From the NCBI GenBank assembly GCA_016213455.1, contig JACRAG010000105.1, forward strand, positions 1 to 7,907: 7,907 nt of DNA, in the 5' to 3' direction. The position numbers and the translations under genes are program-made. This DNA comes from Anaerolineae bacterium. GTDB lineage: Bacteria > Chloroflexota > Anaerolineae > Anaerolineales > Anaerolineaceae. Below are positions 1-6,492 of the stretch, in pieces. The notes below the pieces were generated by a model. The model made no database searches. It had not been told where the DNA came from and worked only from the letters and a program-made list of their open reading frames with translations. How positions within the stretch are numbered: the stretch's first letter is position 1; every line of letters begins with the position of its first letter.

Positions 1-1
1 C

Positions 2-487
2 CGGGTTTTGCGTTTCAGCCGTTATGGGGTGCTGGCCTGGGTGTTGTATATGACAGCGGTGACCGGCAAACTGGTTTTTTCGGATGTGGATCCGTATTAT
101 GCCCTGTTCAACTTTTGGACGAGTGAAGTTGCGCTCGGCGGGCTGGTTGTGTTGGGGCTGACTCTGGCGGCATCGTTATTCGTAGAGCGTCCATGGTGTA
201 AATACGCCTGCCCATACGGCGCCGTGTTGGGGATCACCAACCTGTTCCGCGTATTTGGCATTCGCCGCGAGGCATCCACCTGCAAACTGGACGGCGCATG
301 TGATATCACCTGCCCGATGAATATTCCCGTCAGTTCACAATCGGTAGTCCGCGATCACCAGTGCATCTCCTGCCTGGAATGCACGTCCGAAGCGCGCTGT
401 CCCGTGGCAGGGACGGTGGTTTTCTCGACTGGAAGGCTGCAGCGTAAAGACAGTCCGGTTGTGCCGGATTCTGTAGGAGCGAAATAA
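2..487 (+). CDS. NapH/NosR-like membrane 4Fe-4S protein, C-terminal part (5' end outside window)
   Basis: This is the C-terminal portion of a polytopic iron-sulfur protein that probably passes electrons at the cytoplasmic membrane. The frame is open to the left edge, so the start is missing. A TTG at base 8 is in frame, but it falls inside what should be transmembrane sequence and is not a credible start. Counting from base 8, two hydrophobic segments (about residues 5-25 and 40-58) precede CKYACP (64-69), a Cys motif typical of the NapH/NosR family. A ferredoxin-type region follows with C92-x5-C98-x3-C102-P and C119-x2-C122-x2-C125-x5-C131-P, enough ligands for two 4Fe-4S clusters, and then a short hydrophilic tail. 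The next gene starts one base after the TAA, and its ribosome site lies inside this gene, so the two are co-transcribed. The electron donor and acceptor cannot be told from this fragment. Confidence 0.85.
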   Translation, partial: RVLRFSRYGVLAWVLYMTAVTGKLVFSDVDPYYALFNFWTSEVALGGLVVLGLTLAASLFVERPWCKYACPYGAVLGITNLFRVFGIRREASTCKLDGACDITCPMNIPVSSQSVVRDHQCISCLECTSEARCPVAGTVVFSTGRLQRKDSPVVPDSVGAK

Positions 488-488
488 G

Positions 489-1262
489 ATGAAGATCACT
501 TCCATCCCTCTGTCCATTCTGATCTTTGTTTTGCTTTTTGGCGGCATTGGCGTAACCAGCGCATTCAACTGGTGGAAAACCGAGAACACAAAGATTCCCG
601 CCACCTATTCCGAAGGGGCAGCGGCCGGGCAGTATAACCCGGCGGATATCCGCGGTTCGTATACCTTTGGTGAAGTGAGTGATCTGTTTAATGTCCCCCT
701 GGCAGACTTGCAGGCGGCCTTCCGCTTGCCCGCCGGGACAGACCCGGCTGGTTTTACGGTGAAATCGTTGGAGAGCCTGTTCGCAGATCTGCCGGTTGAA
801 ATGGGAACGGGGTCGGTGCGTTTGTTTGTGGCTTTCTATCACGGCCTGCCTTATGATCTTTCTTCAGGCGAGGACTCGTATGTTTTTGCAGAAGCTGCCC
901 GGATTTTATCAGGGCAAAAGCGTATGTCCCCGGAGCAATCTGCATACCTGGAAAGCCATATCGTGGATGATCTGCCGGCGTCGGTGGTGGAAACAACCCC
1001 GGTGGAAACCGCAGCGCCGCTGCCCGCAGGCCAGAGTACGCCGGTTCCGACGGAGCATGCCGCGCCAGCTTACACCATCACCGGGAAAACCACCTTCCAG
1101 GATGTACTGGATTGGGGCTTGACCCAGGAAAGCATTGAGGCCCTTTTGGGCGCTGCGATGCCAGCCCCGCAAATGACACTGAAAGATTATGTTACCCAGC
1201 AAGGCGAGGAGTTTATGACTCTTAAAACCGCCTTCCAGGCTGAAGTGGACAAGTTGAAGTAA
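489..1262 (+). CDS. Membrane-anchored extracytoplasmic protein with two small internal repeats, function unknown
   Basis: I cannot assign a function to this 257-residue protein. Residues 5-25 form one hydrophobic segment (signal anchor or uncleaved signal peptide), so the rest should lie outside the membrane. Two related modules of about 45 residues are visible. Residues 55-99 begin with an SYTFGEV motif and end in a VKSLESLF helix. Residues 198-240 begin with KTTFQDV and end in LKDYVTQQG. Each shows a T-F-x-x-V start, a middle Leu-rich helix and a [LV]-K-[SD]-[LY] end. A Pro/Thr/Ala-rich linker (about 168-195) separates them, so they look like tandem small helical domains on a flexible tether. 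The start ATG is supported by AGGAG at 475-479, nine bases upstream. The gene directly follows the 4Fe-4S membrane protein and is followed by a terminator. It probably serves as a partner or extracytoplasmic adaptor of that protein. No cysteines or haem motifs are present, so it is not itself an obvious redox protein. Confidence 0.8.
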   Translation: MKITSIPLSILIFVLLFGGIGVTSAFNWWKTENTKIPATYSEGAAAGQYNPADIRGSYTFGEVSDLFNVPLADLQAAFRLPAGTDPAGFTVKSLESLFADLPVEMGTGSVRLFVAFYHGLPYDLSSGEDSYVFAEAARILSGQKRMSPEQSAYLESHIVDDLPASVVETTPVETAAPLPAGQSTPVPTEHAAPAYTITGKTTFQDVLDWGLTQESIEALLGAAMPAPQMTLKDYVTQQGEEFMTLKTAFQAEVDKLK

Positions 1263-1287
1263 GTTCAATCGATCCAATCTTAAAGAC

Positions 1288-1335
1288 CTCCGCGCAGTTC
1301 TTATCCAGATGGATGAAGCTGCGCGGAGTTTCTTT
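1288..1335 (+). terminator. Intrinsic terminator after the ferredoxin/repeat-protein unit
   Basis: A perfect 10-bp GC-rich stem, CTCCGCGCAG (1288-1297) with CTGCGCGGAG (1319-1328), is followed at once by TTTCTTT (1329-1335). The 21-base interior can pair further (ATCC 1303-1306 with GGAT 1311-1314). It starts 25 bases after the stop codon at 1262, the normal place for a rho-independent terminator. It separates the upstream pair from the kdp operon. Confidence 0.88.
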
Positions 1336-1363
1336 AATCCCTTATTTTCTTCTTTGGGACAAA

Positions 1364-1393
1364 CGCCTGCCTGTCTACACCGGGATAGGGGCG
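1364..1393 (+). repeat. Hairpin A, sharing its stem arms with hairpin B
   Basis: CGCC (1364-1367) pairs with GGCG (1390-1393), TG is bulged, and CCTGTC (1370-1375) pairs with GATAGG (1384-1389) through one G-T wobble, leaving an 8-base loop. The arms CCTGTC and GATAGG recur exactly in hairpin B, 83 bases downstream. It could be a protein-binding palindrome or an RNA structure. Its function is unknown. Confidence 0.5.
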
Positions 1394-1446
1394 GAATGCC
1401 CTCGTATTTTTCAAGACGCATCTTCAGACCTGTTTGTGGAGTCATG

Positions 1447-1474
1447 ATCGCACCTGTCCTCGATAGGAGGCGAT
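1447..1474 (+). repeat. Hairpin B, sharing its stem arms with hairpin A
   Basis: ATCGC (1447-1451) pairs with GCGAT (1470-1474). After a small internal loop (A against AG), CCTGTC (1453-1458) pairs with GATAGG (1462-1467) around a 3-base loop. This gives 11 bp in total with one G-T wobble. No T-tract follows, so it is not a terminator. It lies just upstream of the likely promoter, so an operator role is possible. Confidence 0.5.
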
Positions 1475-1484
1475 GGAGGGTCGT

Positions 1485-1518
1485 CTTAACACCTGCTTAA
1501 CGGGTGCCTTGATATAAA
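1485..1518 (+). promoter_or_regulatory. Candidate kdp promoter: extended -10 with an OmpR/PhoB-type direct repeat
   Basis: TATAAA at 1513-1518 is preceded by TG at 1510-1511, forming an extended -10 (TGnTATAAA). No good -35 hexamer sits at the right distance. Instead CTTAAC occurs twice (1485-1490 and 1496-1501), 11 bp apart and ending 11 bp before the -10. Half-sites at 11-bp spacing that take the place of the -35 are the usual arrangement for response regulators of the OmpR/PhoB family, to which KdpE belongs. Transcription would start near 1525, giving a leader of about 25 bases before the first small ORF. The -10 is read directly. The KdpE link is inference. Confidence 0.5.
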
Positions 1519-1549
1519 CAAGCTGACCTTGAAGAGGAAGAGGAGTGAT

Positions 1550-1639
1550 ATGGGTGACTTGCTTGTGATTCTGTTTCTGACGGTTTCTTTTGCCATTAGC
1601 CGCATGGTGATCGATGGTTTGGCACGCTTGAAGGAGTGA
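1550..1639 (+). CDS. 29-residue hydrophobic micro-protein at the head of the kdp operon
   Basis: A short ORF reads MGDLLVILFLTVSFAISRMV and continues to a basic end containing IDGLARLKE. Residues 4-16 or so are strongly hydrophobic, so it is probably a single-pass membrane peptide with a cytosolic charged tail. A purine-rich AGGAG lies at 1541-1545, with more purines from 1531. Its TGA directly abuts an ATG of kdpF (TGAATG), and the AAGGAG serving kdpF lies in its last codons, so both are translated from one message. Small peptides of this general form, hydrophobic and ending in an arginine-rich R-x-x-RL-like tail, precede kdpF in some other kdp operons as I recall, but I cannot check that here. 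It may be a second KdpF-like accessory peptide or a leader peptide. Its size means automated annotation would often miss it. Confidence 0.65.
   Translation: MGDLLVILFLTVSFAISRMVIDGLARLKE
1631..1636 (+). promoter_or_regulatory. Ribosome-binding site that decides the kdpF start
   Basis: AAGGAG lies inside the last codons of the preceding micro-ORF. It is only 3 bases from the ATG at 1640 but 9 bases from the ATG at 1646. Normal spacing therefore favours 1646 as the kdpF start. Confidence 0.6.
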
Positions 1640-1645
1640 ATGAAT

Positions 1646-1732
1646 ATGGTCTATGAAATTGTGGGGGGGATTGCCCTCTTGCTGTTGATTTACTTGTTTT
1701 TTGCTTTGTTGAAACCGGAGAAATTTGGATGA
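1646..1732 (+). CDS. kdpF: KdpF, small stabilising subunit of the K+-transporting ATPase
   Basis: This is a 28-residue single-span membrane peptide starting MVYEIVGG. It has a Leu-rich helix and ends ALLKPEKFG, the common end of KdpF (helix, then Y/F-x-x-AL, then a short Pro/Glu/Phe tail). In E. coli the 29-residue KdpF sits in the membrane beside KdpA and stabilises the KdpFABC complex. An in-frame ATG at 1640 would add two residues (MN). It directly abuts the previous stop but is only 3 bases from the ribosome site, so 1646 is preferred. The stop overlaps the kdpA start as ATGA (1729-1732), the usual sign of translational coupling. Confidence 0.85.
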   Translation: MVYEIVGGIALLLLIYLFFALLKPEKFG

Positions 1733-3450
1733 CAATGCACGGTTGGCTGCAAATTCTGATCTATTTTGTGATACTGGTTTTGACAGTCAAACCATTGGGG
1801 GCCTATATGGCTCAGGTTTACCAGGGGAAAGCCAGCTTGCTTTCGCCCATTTTGGGTGGTTTGGAACACCGGTTCTATCGCATCGCAGGAGTCCATCCGG
1901 ATGAGGAAATGAACTGGAAAACCTATGCGATTGCAGTTCTGGCCTTCAGTCTGGTTGGCGTTGCTTTTCTTTATCTGCTTCAACGCATTCAGCATCTTCT
2001 GCCGCTCAACCCTGCCGGTTTTGGGGCTGTTGCGCCGGATTTGGCGTTGAATACGGCGGTCTCGTTTGTGACCAATACCAACTGGCAGTCCTATGGCGGC
2101 GAGACTACCATGAGTTTGCTGACTCAGATGATGGGAATGACTGTCCAAAATTTTGCTTCTGCGGCCGTCGGGATCGCCGTGTTGATGGCGTTGATCCGTG
2201 GATTATCCCGTCATCAGACAGATGGGCTGGGGAATTTTTGGGTGGACCTCACCCGCGGGACGCTGTACATCCTGCTACCGCTTTCCATCCTGCTGGCGGT
2301 ACTGCTTGTCTCTCTAGGAACGGTACAGACGCTGGCTCCGTCCGCCACGGTCAGGCTGTTGGAAAACGGTGGGGAGCAGGCGATTGCGCTGGGCCCCGTC
2401 GCATCACAGACGGCGATCAAGCACATTGGCACCAATGGTGGAGGATTTTTCAACGCCAATTCGGCGCATCCATTGGAAAACCCCACACCCATCTCCAACC
2501 TGCTATTGATGCTGGCTGAAACCATCATTCCGGCTGCGTTGACCTATACCTACGGTGTCATGATCAAGGATACGCGGCAGGGTTGGGCAATTCTGGCAGC
2601 CATGCTCTTCTTGTTGGTCGCTTTCACGGGGCTGGCTTACAGTGCCGAGGCAGCTGGAAATCCGGGTCTGGTCGCGTTAGGCGCGGATCACACGCCCGGA
2701 GAATGGCAGCCTGGCGGCAACATGGAAGGTAAGGAGCTGCGCTTTGGCATCGCACCGTCTGCTTTGTTTGCTTCCATCACAACCGCCACTTCTTCCGGCG
2801 CCGTCAACAGCACGCATGACTCCTTTACCCCATTGGGTGGAATGGTGACCCTTGTGCTCATGCAGTTGGGCGAGGTGGCCCTGGGAGGTGTAGGGTCTGG
2901 ATTATACGGCATGTTGGTATTTGTGCTGGTGGCAGTGTTTGTGGCGGGTTTGATGGTCGGGCGCACGCCGGAATATCTGGGAAAGAAAATTGAACCCTTT
3001 GAGATGAAGATGGCTGCGCTTCTGATCCTGTTGATGCCGTTGCTTGTGTTGGGACTGACCGGGCTGGCTGTATCGATTGACGCGGGCACTTCTTCCATCA
3101 GCAATCCGGGTTCGCATGGTATCAGCCAGGTGTTATATGCATTCACCTCGCAAAGCAATAACAATGGCTCTGCGTTCGGTGGATTGAGCAGTAACACGCC
3201 ATTCTATAACTATGCAGGGGCGGCAGCCATGTTGATCGGTCGATTTTGGGTCATCTTGTTGACCCTCGCTCTGGCGGGATCGCTAGCCGGGAAGAAGAAG
3301 GTGCCAGCAGGCGCAGGTACGCTGCCAACCGCCTCTCCATTGTTTGTTGGCTGGTTGATCGTGGTTGTGCTGGTTGTAGGCGCTCTGAACTTTTTACCTG
3401 CACTGGCATTGGGTCCGGTGATTGAGCATTTATTGATGGCAGGTGTGTAA
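1729..3450 (+). CDS. kdpA: KdpA, K+-binding and translocating subunit of the KdpFABC ATPase
   Basis: KdpA is the channel-like subunit that selects K+ on the outer face and hands it to KdpB. At 573 residues it is slightly longer than E. coli KdpA (557). The four selectivity-filter loops of this K+-channel-superfamily protein are intact: [11 protein letters not shown] (115-125), [15 protein letters not shown] (234-248), [11 protein letters not shown] (351-361) and [13 protein letters not shown] (475-487). Other family signatures are NPAGF near 94-98, [17 protein letters not shown] (411-427) and the C-terminal [13 protein letters not shown] (552-564). About ten hydrophobic segments are visible. 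In loop 3 a Ser replaces the Cys that precedes GAV in E. coli KdpA. The start is supported by GGAG at 1717-1720, eight bases before the ATG. It overlaps the kdpF stop by 4 bases and the kdpB start by 1 base. Confidence 0.98.
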   Translation: MTMHGWLQILIYFVILVLTVKPLGAYMAQVYQGKASLLSPILGGLEHRFYRIAGVHPDEEMNWKTYAIAVLAFSLVGVAFLYLLQRIQHLLPLNPAGFGAVAPDLALNTAVSFVTNTNWQSYGGETTMSLLTQMMGMTVQNFASAAVGIAVLMALIRGLSRHQTDGLGNFWVDLTRGTLYILLPLSILLAVLLVSLGTVQTLAPSATVRLLENGGEQAIALGPVASQTAIKHIGTNGGGFFNANSAHPLENPTPISNLLLMLAETIIPAALTYTYGVMIKDTRQGWAILAAMLFLLVAFTGLAYSAEAAGNPGLVALGADHTPGEWQPGGNMEGKELRFGIAPSALFASITTATSSGAVNSTHDSFTPLGGMVTLVLMQLGEVALGGVGSGLYGMLVFVLVAVFVAGLMVGRTPEYLGKKIEPFEMKMAALLILLMPLLVLGLTGLAVSIDAGTSSISNPGSHGISQVLYAFTSQSNNNGSAFGGLSSNTPFYNYAGAAAMLIGRFWVILLTLALAGSLAGKKKVPAGAGTLPTASPLFVGWLIVVVLVVGALNFLPALALGPVIEHLLMAGV

Positions 3451-5555
3451 TGATCGGTCATACTGAACCGAAAGATCAGAAATTTATCAAAGCAAAAATG
3501 ATTCGCCAGGCAGCCATGGACGCTGTCTTGAAGCTGGATCCGAGACGCATGGTGCGCAACCCGGTCATGTTTGTCGTGGAAGTGGGTTCACTGATCACCA
3601 CCGGTTTGTGGCTGCAAGCGCTGCTGGGAAATGGTGAGGCTCCTGTTGGTTTTATCGGTGCAATTACCTGCTGGCTGTGGTTCACGGTTTTGTTTGCCAA
3701 CTTTTCTGAGGCTTTGGCAGAAGGTCGTGGAAAAGCTCAGGCGGAAGCGCTTCGAAAAACCCGCAAAGATACTATGGCGAAAAAGCTGGCCGGTGCACAT
3801 GCGGGAGAAAAGAAGCCTGATCGTTATGAACTGACGCCATCTACGCATCTTCGCCAGGGTGATTGTTTTTTGGTGGAAATGGGAGATGTTCTGCCGGCAG
3901 ATGGCGAGGTGGTGCTGGGAATAGCCTCGGTGGATGAGAGCGCGATCACCGGTGAATCTGCGCCGGTGATCCGCGAGTCAGGCGGCGACCGGTCGGCTGT
4001 CACAGGCGGAACGCGCCTGCTTTCGGATTGGCTGGTTGTCAAGGTTTCGGCCAATCCGGGTGAGGGAGTCCTGGATCAGATGATTGGCCTGGTGGAGGGA
4101 GCCAAGCGCGCCAAAACCCCTAATGAAATTGCGCTGAACATTTTGCTGGGCTCTTTCACCATCATTTTTCTGGTGGTTTGCATCACATTGCTGCCTTTTT
4201 CGCTTTTCAGCGTGAAATCTGCAGGCCAAGGCATCCCAATTACCATCACCGTCCTGGTGGCGCTGCTGGCGTGTTTGATCCCGACCACCATCGGTGGTCT
4301 GCTTTCGGCGATTGGCATTGCCGGGATGGATCGCTTGATCCAACGCAATGTGATCGCGCTTTCCGGGCGCGCCGTGGAAGCTGCCGGTGATGTGGATGTG
4401 CTCTTGCTGGATAAAACCGGCACCATCACCTTGGGCAACCGGCAGGCGGTGGCTTTTCTTCCCATTAACGGAATGACTGAATATGCGCTGGCTGAGGTAG
4501 CCCAAATGGCTTCGCTTGCCGACGAAACACCGGAAGGACGCAGTATTGTTGTTCTGGCAAAGGAGAAATATAACTTGCGCGGGCGAACGGTTTCGCCAAG
4601 TGAGCAGAATCCGGAAGGAATGCGGTTCATCACGTTTACTGCGCAAACGCGCATGAGCGGAGTGGACCTGGATCACACCCGGATTCGCAAAGGTGCTCCG
4701 GACACCATGTTCTCGTTGATCGAGGATGCCGGACAGCCGGTCGCGCCGGAATTGCGCAGCATTGTGGATGGTGTTGCCAACTCGGGCGGTACGCCGCTGG
4801 TGGTCACTCGAAATGAGGTTCCTTTGGGTGTGATTAATTTGAAGGATATTGTTAAAGGCGGGCTGAACGAACGATTTGCTCAATTGCGCCGCATGGGAAT
4901 CAAAACGGTCATGATCACCGGCGATAATCCATTGACAGCCGCCGCCATCGCGGCTGAAGCCGGGGTGGATGATTTTATGGCGCAGGCTACGCCGGAGAAC
5001 AAGCTCAAATTAATTCGCACCTATCAAGCGGAAGGCCGGTTGGTGGCGATGACGGGTGATGGTACAAACGACGCGCCTGCGCTTGCGCAGGCTGATGTGG
5101 CGGTAGCTATGAACACAGGCACCCAACCCGCGCGTGAAGCAGCCAATATGATCGATTTGGAATCCAATCCAACCAAACTGATTGAAATCGTTGAAATTGG
5201 CAAGCAATTGTTGATGACGCGCGGTGCACTGACGACTTTCTCGATTGCCAATGATGTAGCCAAGTACTTTGTCATCATTCCGGCTGCTTTCGCCAGTACA
5301 TATCCTTCTTTGGGTGTGTTGAATTTCATGCGTCTCGCTACGCCAGAGAGTGCAATCCTCTCGGCGGTGATGTTCAATGCGTTGATTATCGTGGCACTCA
5401 TTCCAGTGGCGCTGAAAGGAGTGCCCTATCGAGCGGTTGGCGCTTCCAGGCTGCTGCGTGACAATCTGCTCATCTATGGCCTGGGCGGTTTGATTGCACC
5501 TTTCATCGGTATCAAACTCATCGATTGGCTGCTGGTGATTATGGGGTTGGTTTGA
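3450..5555 (+). CDS. kdpB: KdpB, P-type ATPase catalytic subunit of the KdpFABC complex
   Basis: KdpB hydrolyses ATP to drive K+ uptake through KdpA. At 701 residues it is a full-length family member (E. coli KdpB is 682). In order: N-terminal membrane helices (about 38-60 and 64-86), the actuator domain with TGES (167-170), helices with the IPTTIGG ion-site segment (277-283), and the phosphorylation motif DKTGT with acceptor Asp321. Next come the nucleotide-binding domain with KGAPD (414-418), TGDNP (490-494), the GDGTNDAP hinge (536-543), and a C-terminal membrane region with [11 protein letters not shown] (597-607). The last carries the Asp602/Lys605 pair that matches the charged coupling residues in helix 5 of E. 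coli KdpB. Ser170 of TGES matches the E. coli Ser162 whose phosphorylation inhibits the pump. The ATG shares one base with the kdpA TAA. The ribosome site (AGG near 3441) is weak, so coupling to kdpA is likely. Confidence 0.98.
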   Translation: MIGHTEPKDQKFIKAKMIRQAAMDAVLKLDPRRMVRNPVMFVVEVGSLITTGLWLQALLGNGEAPVGFIGAITCWLWFTVLFANFSEALAEGRGKAQAEALRKTRKDTMAKKLAGAHAGEKKPDRYELTPSTHLRQGDCFLVEMGDVLPADGEVVLGIASVDESAITGESAPVIRESGGDRSAVTGGTRLLSDWLVVKVSANPGEGVLDQMIGLVEGAKRAKTPNEIALNILLGSFTIIFLVVCITLLPFSLFSVKSAGQGIPITITVLVALLACLIPTTIGGLLSAIGIAGMDRLIQRNVIALSGRAVEAAGDVDVLLLDKTGTITLGNRQAVAFLPINGMTEYALAEVAQMASLADETPEGRSIVVLAKEKYNLRGRTVSPSEQNPEGMRFITFTAQTRMSGVDLDHTRIRKGAPDTMFSLIEDAGQPVAPELRSIVDGVANSGGTPLVVTRNEVPLGVINLKDIVKGGLNERFAQLRRMGIKTVMITGDNPLTAAAIAAEAGVDDFMAQATPENKLKLIRTYQAEGRLVAMTGDGTNDAPALAQADVAVAMNTGTQPAREAANMIDLESNPTKLIEIVEIGKQLLMTRGALTTFSIANDVAKYFVIIPAAFASTYPSLGVLNFMRLATPESAILSAVMFNALIIVALIPVALKGVPYRAVGASRLLRDNLLIYGLGGLIAPFIGIKLIDWLLVIMGLV

Positions 5556-5576
5556 ACCTTATAAAGGAAAAATCTC

Positions 5577-5930
5577 ATGTCAAAGAAATGGATTTTGCTG
5601 TTTCAGGGTTTGTTTTGGAGTTCCTTGCCGTTGCTTGGTGGATTGGCTTATTGGGAAATTCACCTGAATCTTTCCAGAACACAACATATCCTGGTCGAGT
5701 TGGGTTTGATGTTCCTGGTTTACCAATGGGCCTGGTTCTGGTTCTCACAGTCTGAGAAGGAGCGGTCTGTGCGGTTGCCAGAGAAAAGGAACTCCACCAT
5801 GGGAATAGAAATCCACTCTGTGCCTGTACAGCAGTTGCAGCAGGAGCAGTCCCCTCTCGACGATCATCGCTTGCCTCATGAAGTGGAAATGAATGAATTG
5901 GAATTGAGGGGATATGGCTCGAACCATTAG
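5577..5930 (+). CDS. Unrecognised two-span membrane protein encoded between kdpB and kdpC
   Basis: I do not recognise this 117-residue protein with confidence. It has two hydrophobic, Trp/Leu-rich segments (about 6-27 and 37-57). Basic residues before the first (KK at 3-4) and after the second ([11 protein letters not shown], 61-71) predict both ends in the cytoplasm. A polar tail of about 55 residues follows, rich in Gln and acidic residues. AAAGGA at 5563-5568, eight bases before the ATG, supports the start, and its end overlaps kdpC by 17 bases. This placement in the operon implies it is made with the pump. Cyanobacterial (Anabaena) kdp operons have a small gene, kdpG, at this same position. 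Whether the two are homologous cannot be decided here. Possible roles are an extra subunit, an assembly factor or a modulator of the KdpB-KdpC contact. Confidence 0.85.
   Translation: MSKKWILLFQGLFWSSLPLLGGLAYWEIHLNLSRTQHILVELGLMFLVYQWAWFWFSQSEKERSVRLPEKRNSTMGIEIHSVPVQQLQQEQSPLDDHRLPHEVEMNELELRGYGSNH
5906..5911 (+). promoter_or_regulatory. Closely spaced ribosome-binding site for kdpC
   Basis: GAGGGG ends only two bases before the kdpC ATG at 5914 (four if GAGG alone is the pairing core). Such tight spacing usually gives weak independent initiation. With the 17-base overlap, this suggests kdpC is translated mainly by ribosomes arriving from the gene upstream. Confidence 0.45.
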
Positions 5931-6492
5931 GGCTTCGCTGGCTTCTTTGAGTTTCTTTATCCTTATAACGGGTCTAGCCTATCCTTTGTTGATTACAGGG
6001 TTGGCTCAAGGGCTGTTCCCCTGGCAGGCGAACGGTAGCCTGATGAAATCTGCCGGTGGAAGCCTGGATGGTTCGGAGTTGATCGGTCAACCCTTCACAC
6101 AATCAGAATATTTTTGGGGACGGTTGTCTGCGACGGGGGACCATCCGTATAATGCGACTGCATCTGGCGGCACCCAATACAGCGTGCTGAATGAGGCGCT
6201 TGACGAGCAGGTTAAAGCGCGCATTGTTCAATTGAAAGTGGCTGATCCGGAGAACACGGCTCCTATTCCGGTCGATTTGGTGACGGCTTCTGCTAGCGGT
6301 TTGGATCCGCATATCAGCCCTGCGGCTGCGTATTACCAGGTGACCAGGGTTGCCAGGGCGCGCGGAATGCGTGAAGAGGATGTGCGTTCCCTGGTTGCTT
6401 CCCACATCGAGCAGCCTGTTTTGGGGATTTTTGGCGAGCCGCGCATCAATGTGCTTCGCCTTAATCTCGCATTAGACTCTTTGCTACAATAA
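5914..6492 (+). CDS. kdpC: KdpC, accessory subunit of the KdpFABC ATPase
   Basis: KdpC is the single-span subunit that stabilises the complex and is thought to raise its nucleotide affinity. At 192 residues it matches the usual length (about 190). A transmembrane helix spans roughly 11-33 and ends in FPWQANGSL (35-43), as in E. coli KdpC. The soluble domain carries [19 protein letters not shown] (56-74), [11 protein letters not shown] (83-93) and the signature [20 protein letters not shown] (119-138), and ends [10 protein letters not shown]. The stretch after ASGG is unusual: GTQYSVLN replaces the GSNLAVSN seen in E. coli. The start overlaps the end of the preceding small gene by 17 bases, and its stop shares one base with the kdpD ATG. 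Confidence 0.97.
   Translation: MARTIRASLASLSFFILITGLAYPLLITGLAQGLFPWQANGSLMKSAGGSLDGSELIGQPFTQSEYFWGRLSATGDHPYNATASGGTQYSVLNEALDEQVKARIVQLKVADPENTAPIPVDLVTASASGLDPHISPAAAYYQVTRVARARGMREEDVRSLVASHIEQPVLGIFGEPRINVLRLNLALDSLLQ

Larger units (their letters stand above)
1336..1549 (+). promoter_or_regulatory. Gene-free upstream regulatory region of the kdp operon
   Basis: These 214 bases contain no gene I can support. They hold, in order, hairpin A (1364-1393), a weak GC hairpin followed by five T (1388-1411), hairpin B (1447-1474), a CTTAAC direct repeat (1485-1501), a small hairpin over that repeat (CACCTG 1490-1495 with CGGGTG 1501-1506, one G-U pair) and an extended -10 (1510-1518). This is the expected position for control of kdp by K+ limitation. 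I looked for the conserved blocks of the ydaO/c-di-AMP riboswitch, which controls K+ transporters in other bacteria, and did not see them. Confidence 0.6.

Noticed and set aside
8..10. TTG as a start codon for the first gene
   Set aside because: The frame continues to the left edge, and NapH-like proteins have additional N-terminal membrane helices and a first Cys motif that must lie outside the window.
330..842. 170-codon open frame on the minus strand
   Set aside because: It is antisense to the ferredoxin Cys motifs and to the start of the repeat protein. It has no ribosome site or family resemblance.
1309..1500. 63-codon plus-strand open frame in the kdp upstream region
   Set aside because: It starts inside the loop of the terminator, has no ribosome site, runs through both hairpins and the promoter repeat, and its translation has no recognisable motif.
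1336..1549. Possible ydaO-type c-di-AMP riboswitch or other known K+ riboswitch before kdp
   Set aside because: The position would fit, but I do not see the conserved GGGGAACC-like and GGTGAATC-like blocks, and the most likely promoter lies downstream of most of the structure.
3978..4883. 301-codon open frame on the minus strand
   Set aside because: It lies wholly opposite the conserved kdpB catalytic region and encodes a low-complexity basic protein, as expected for a chance antisense frame.
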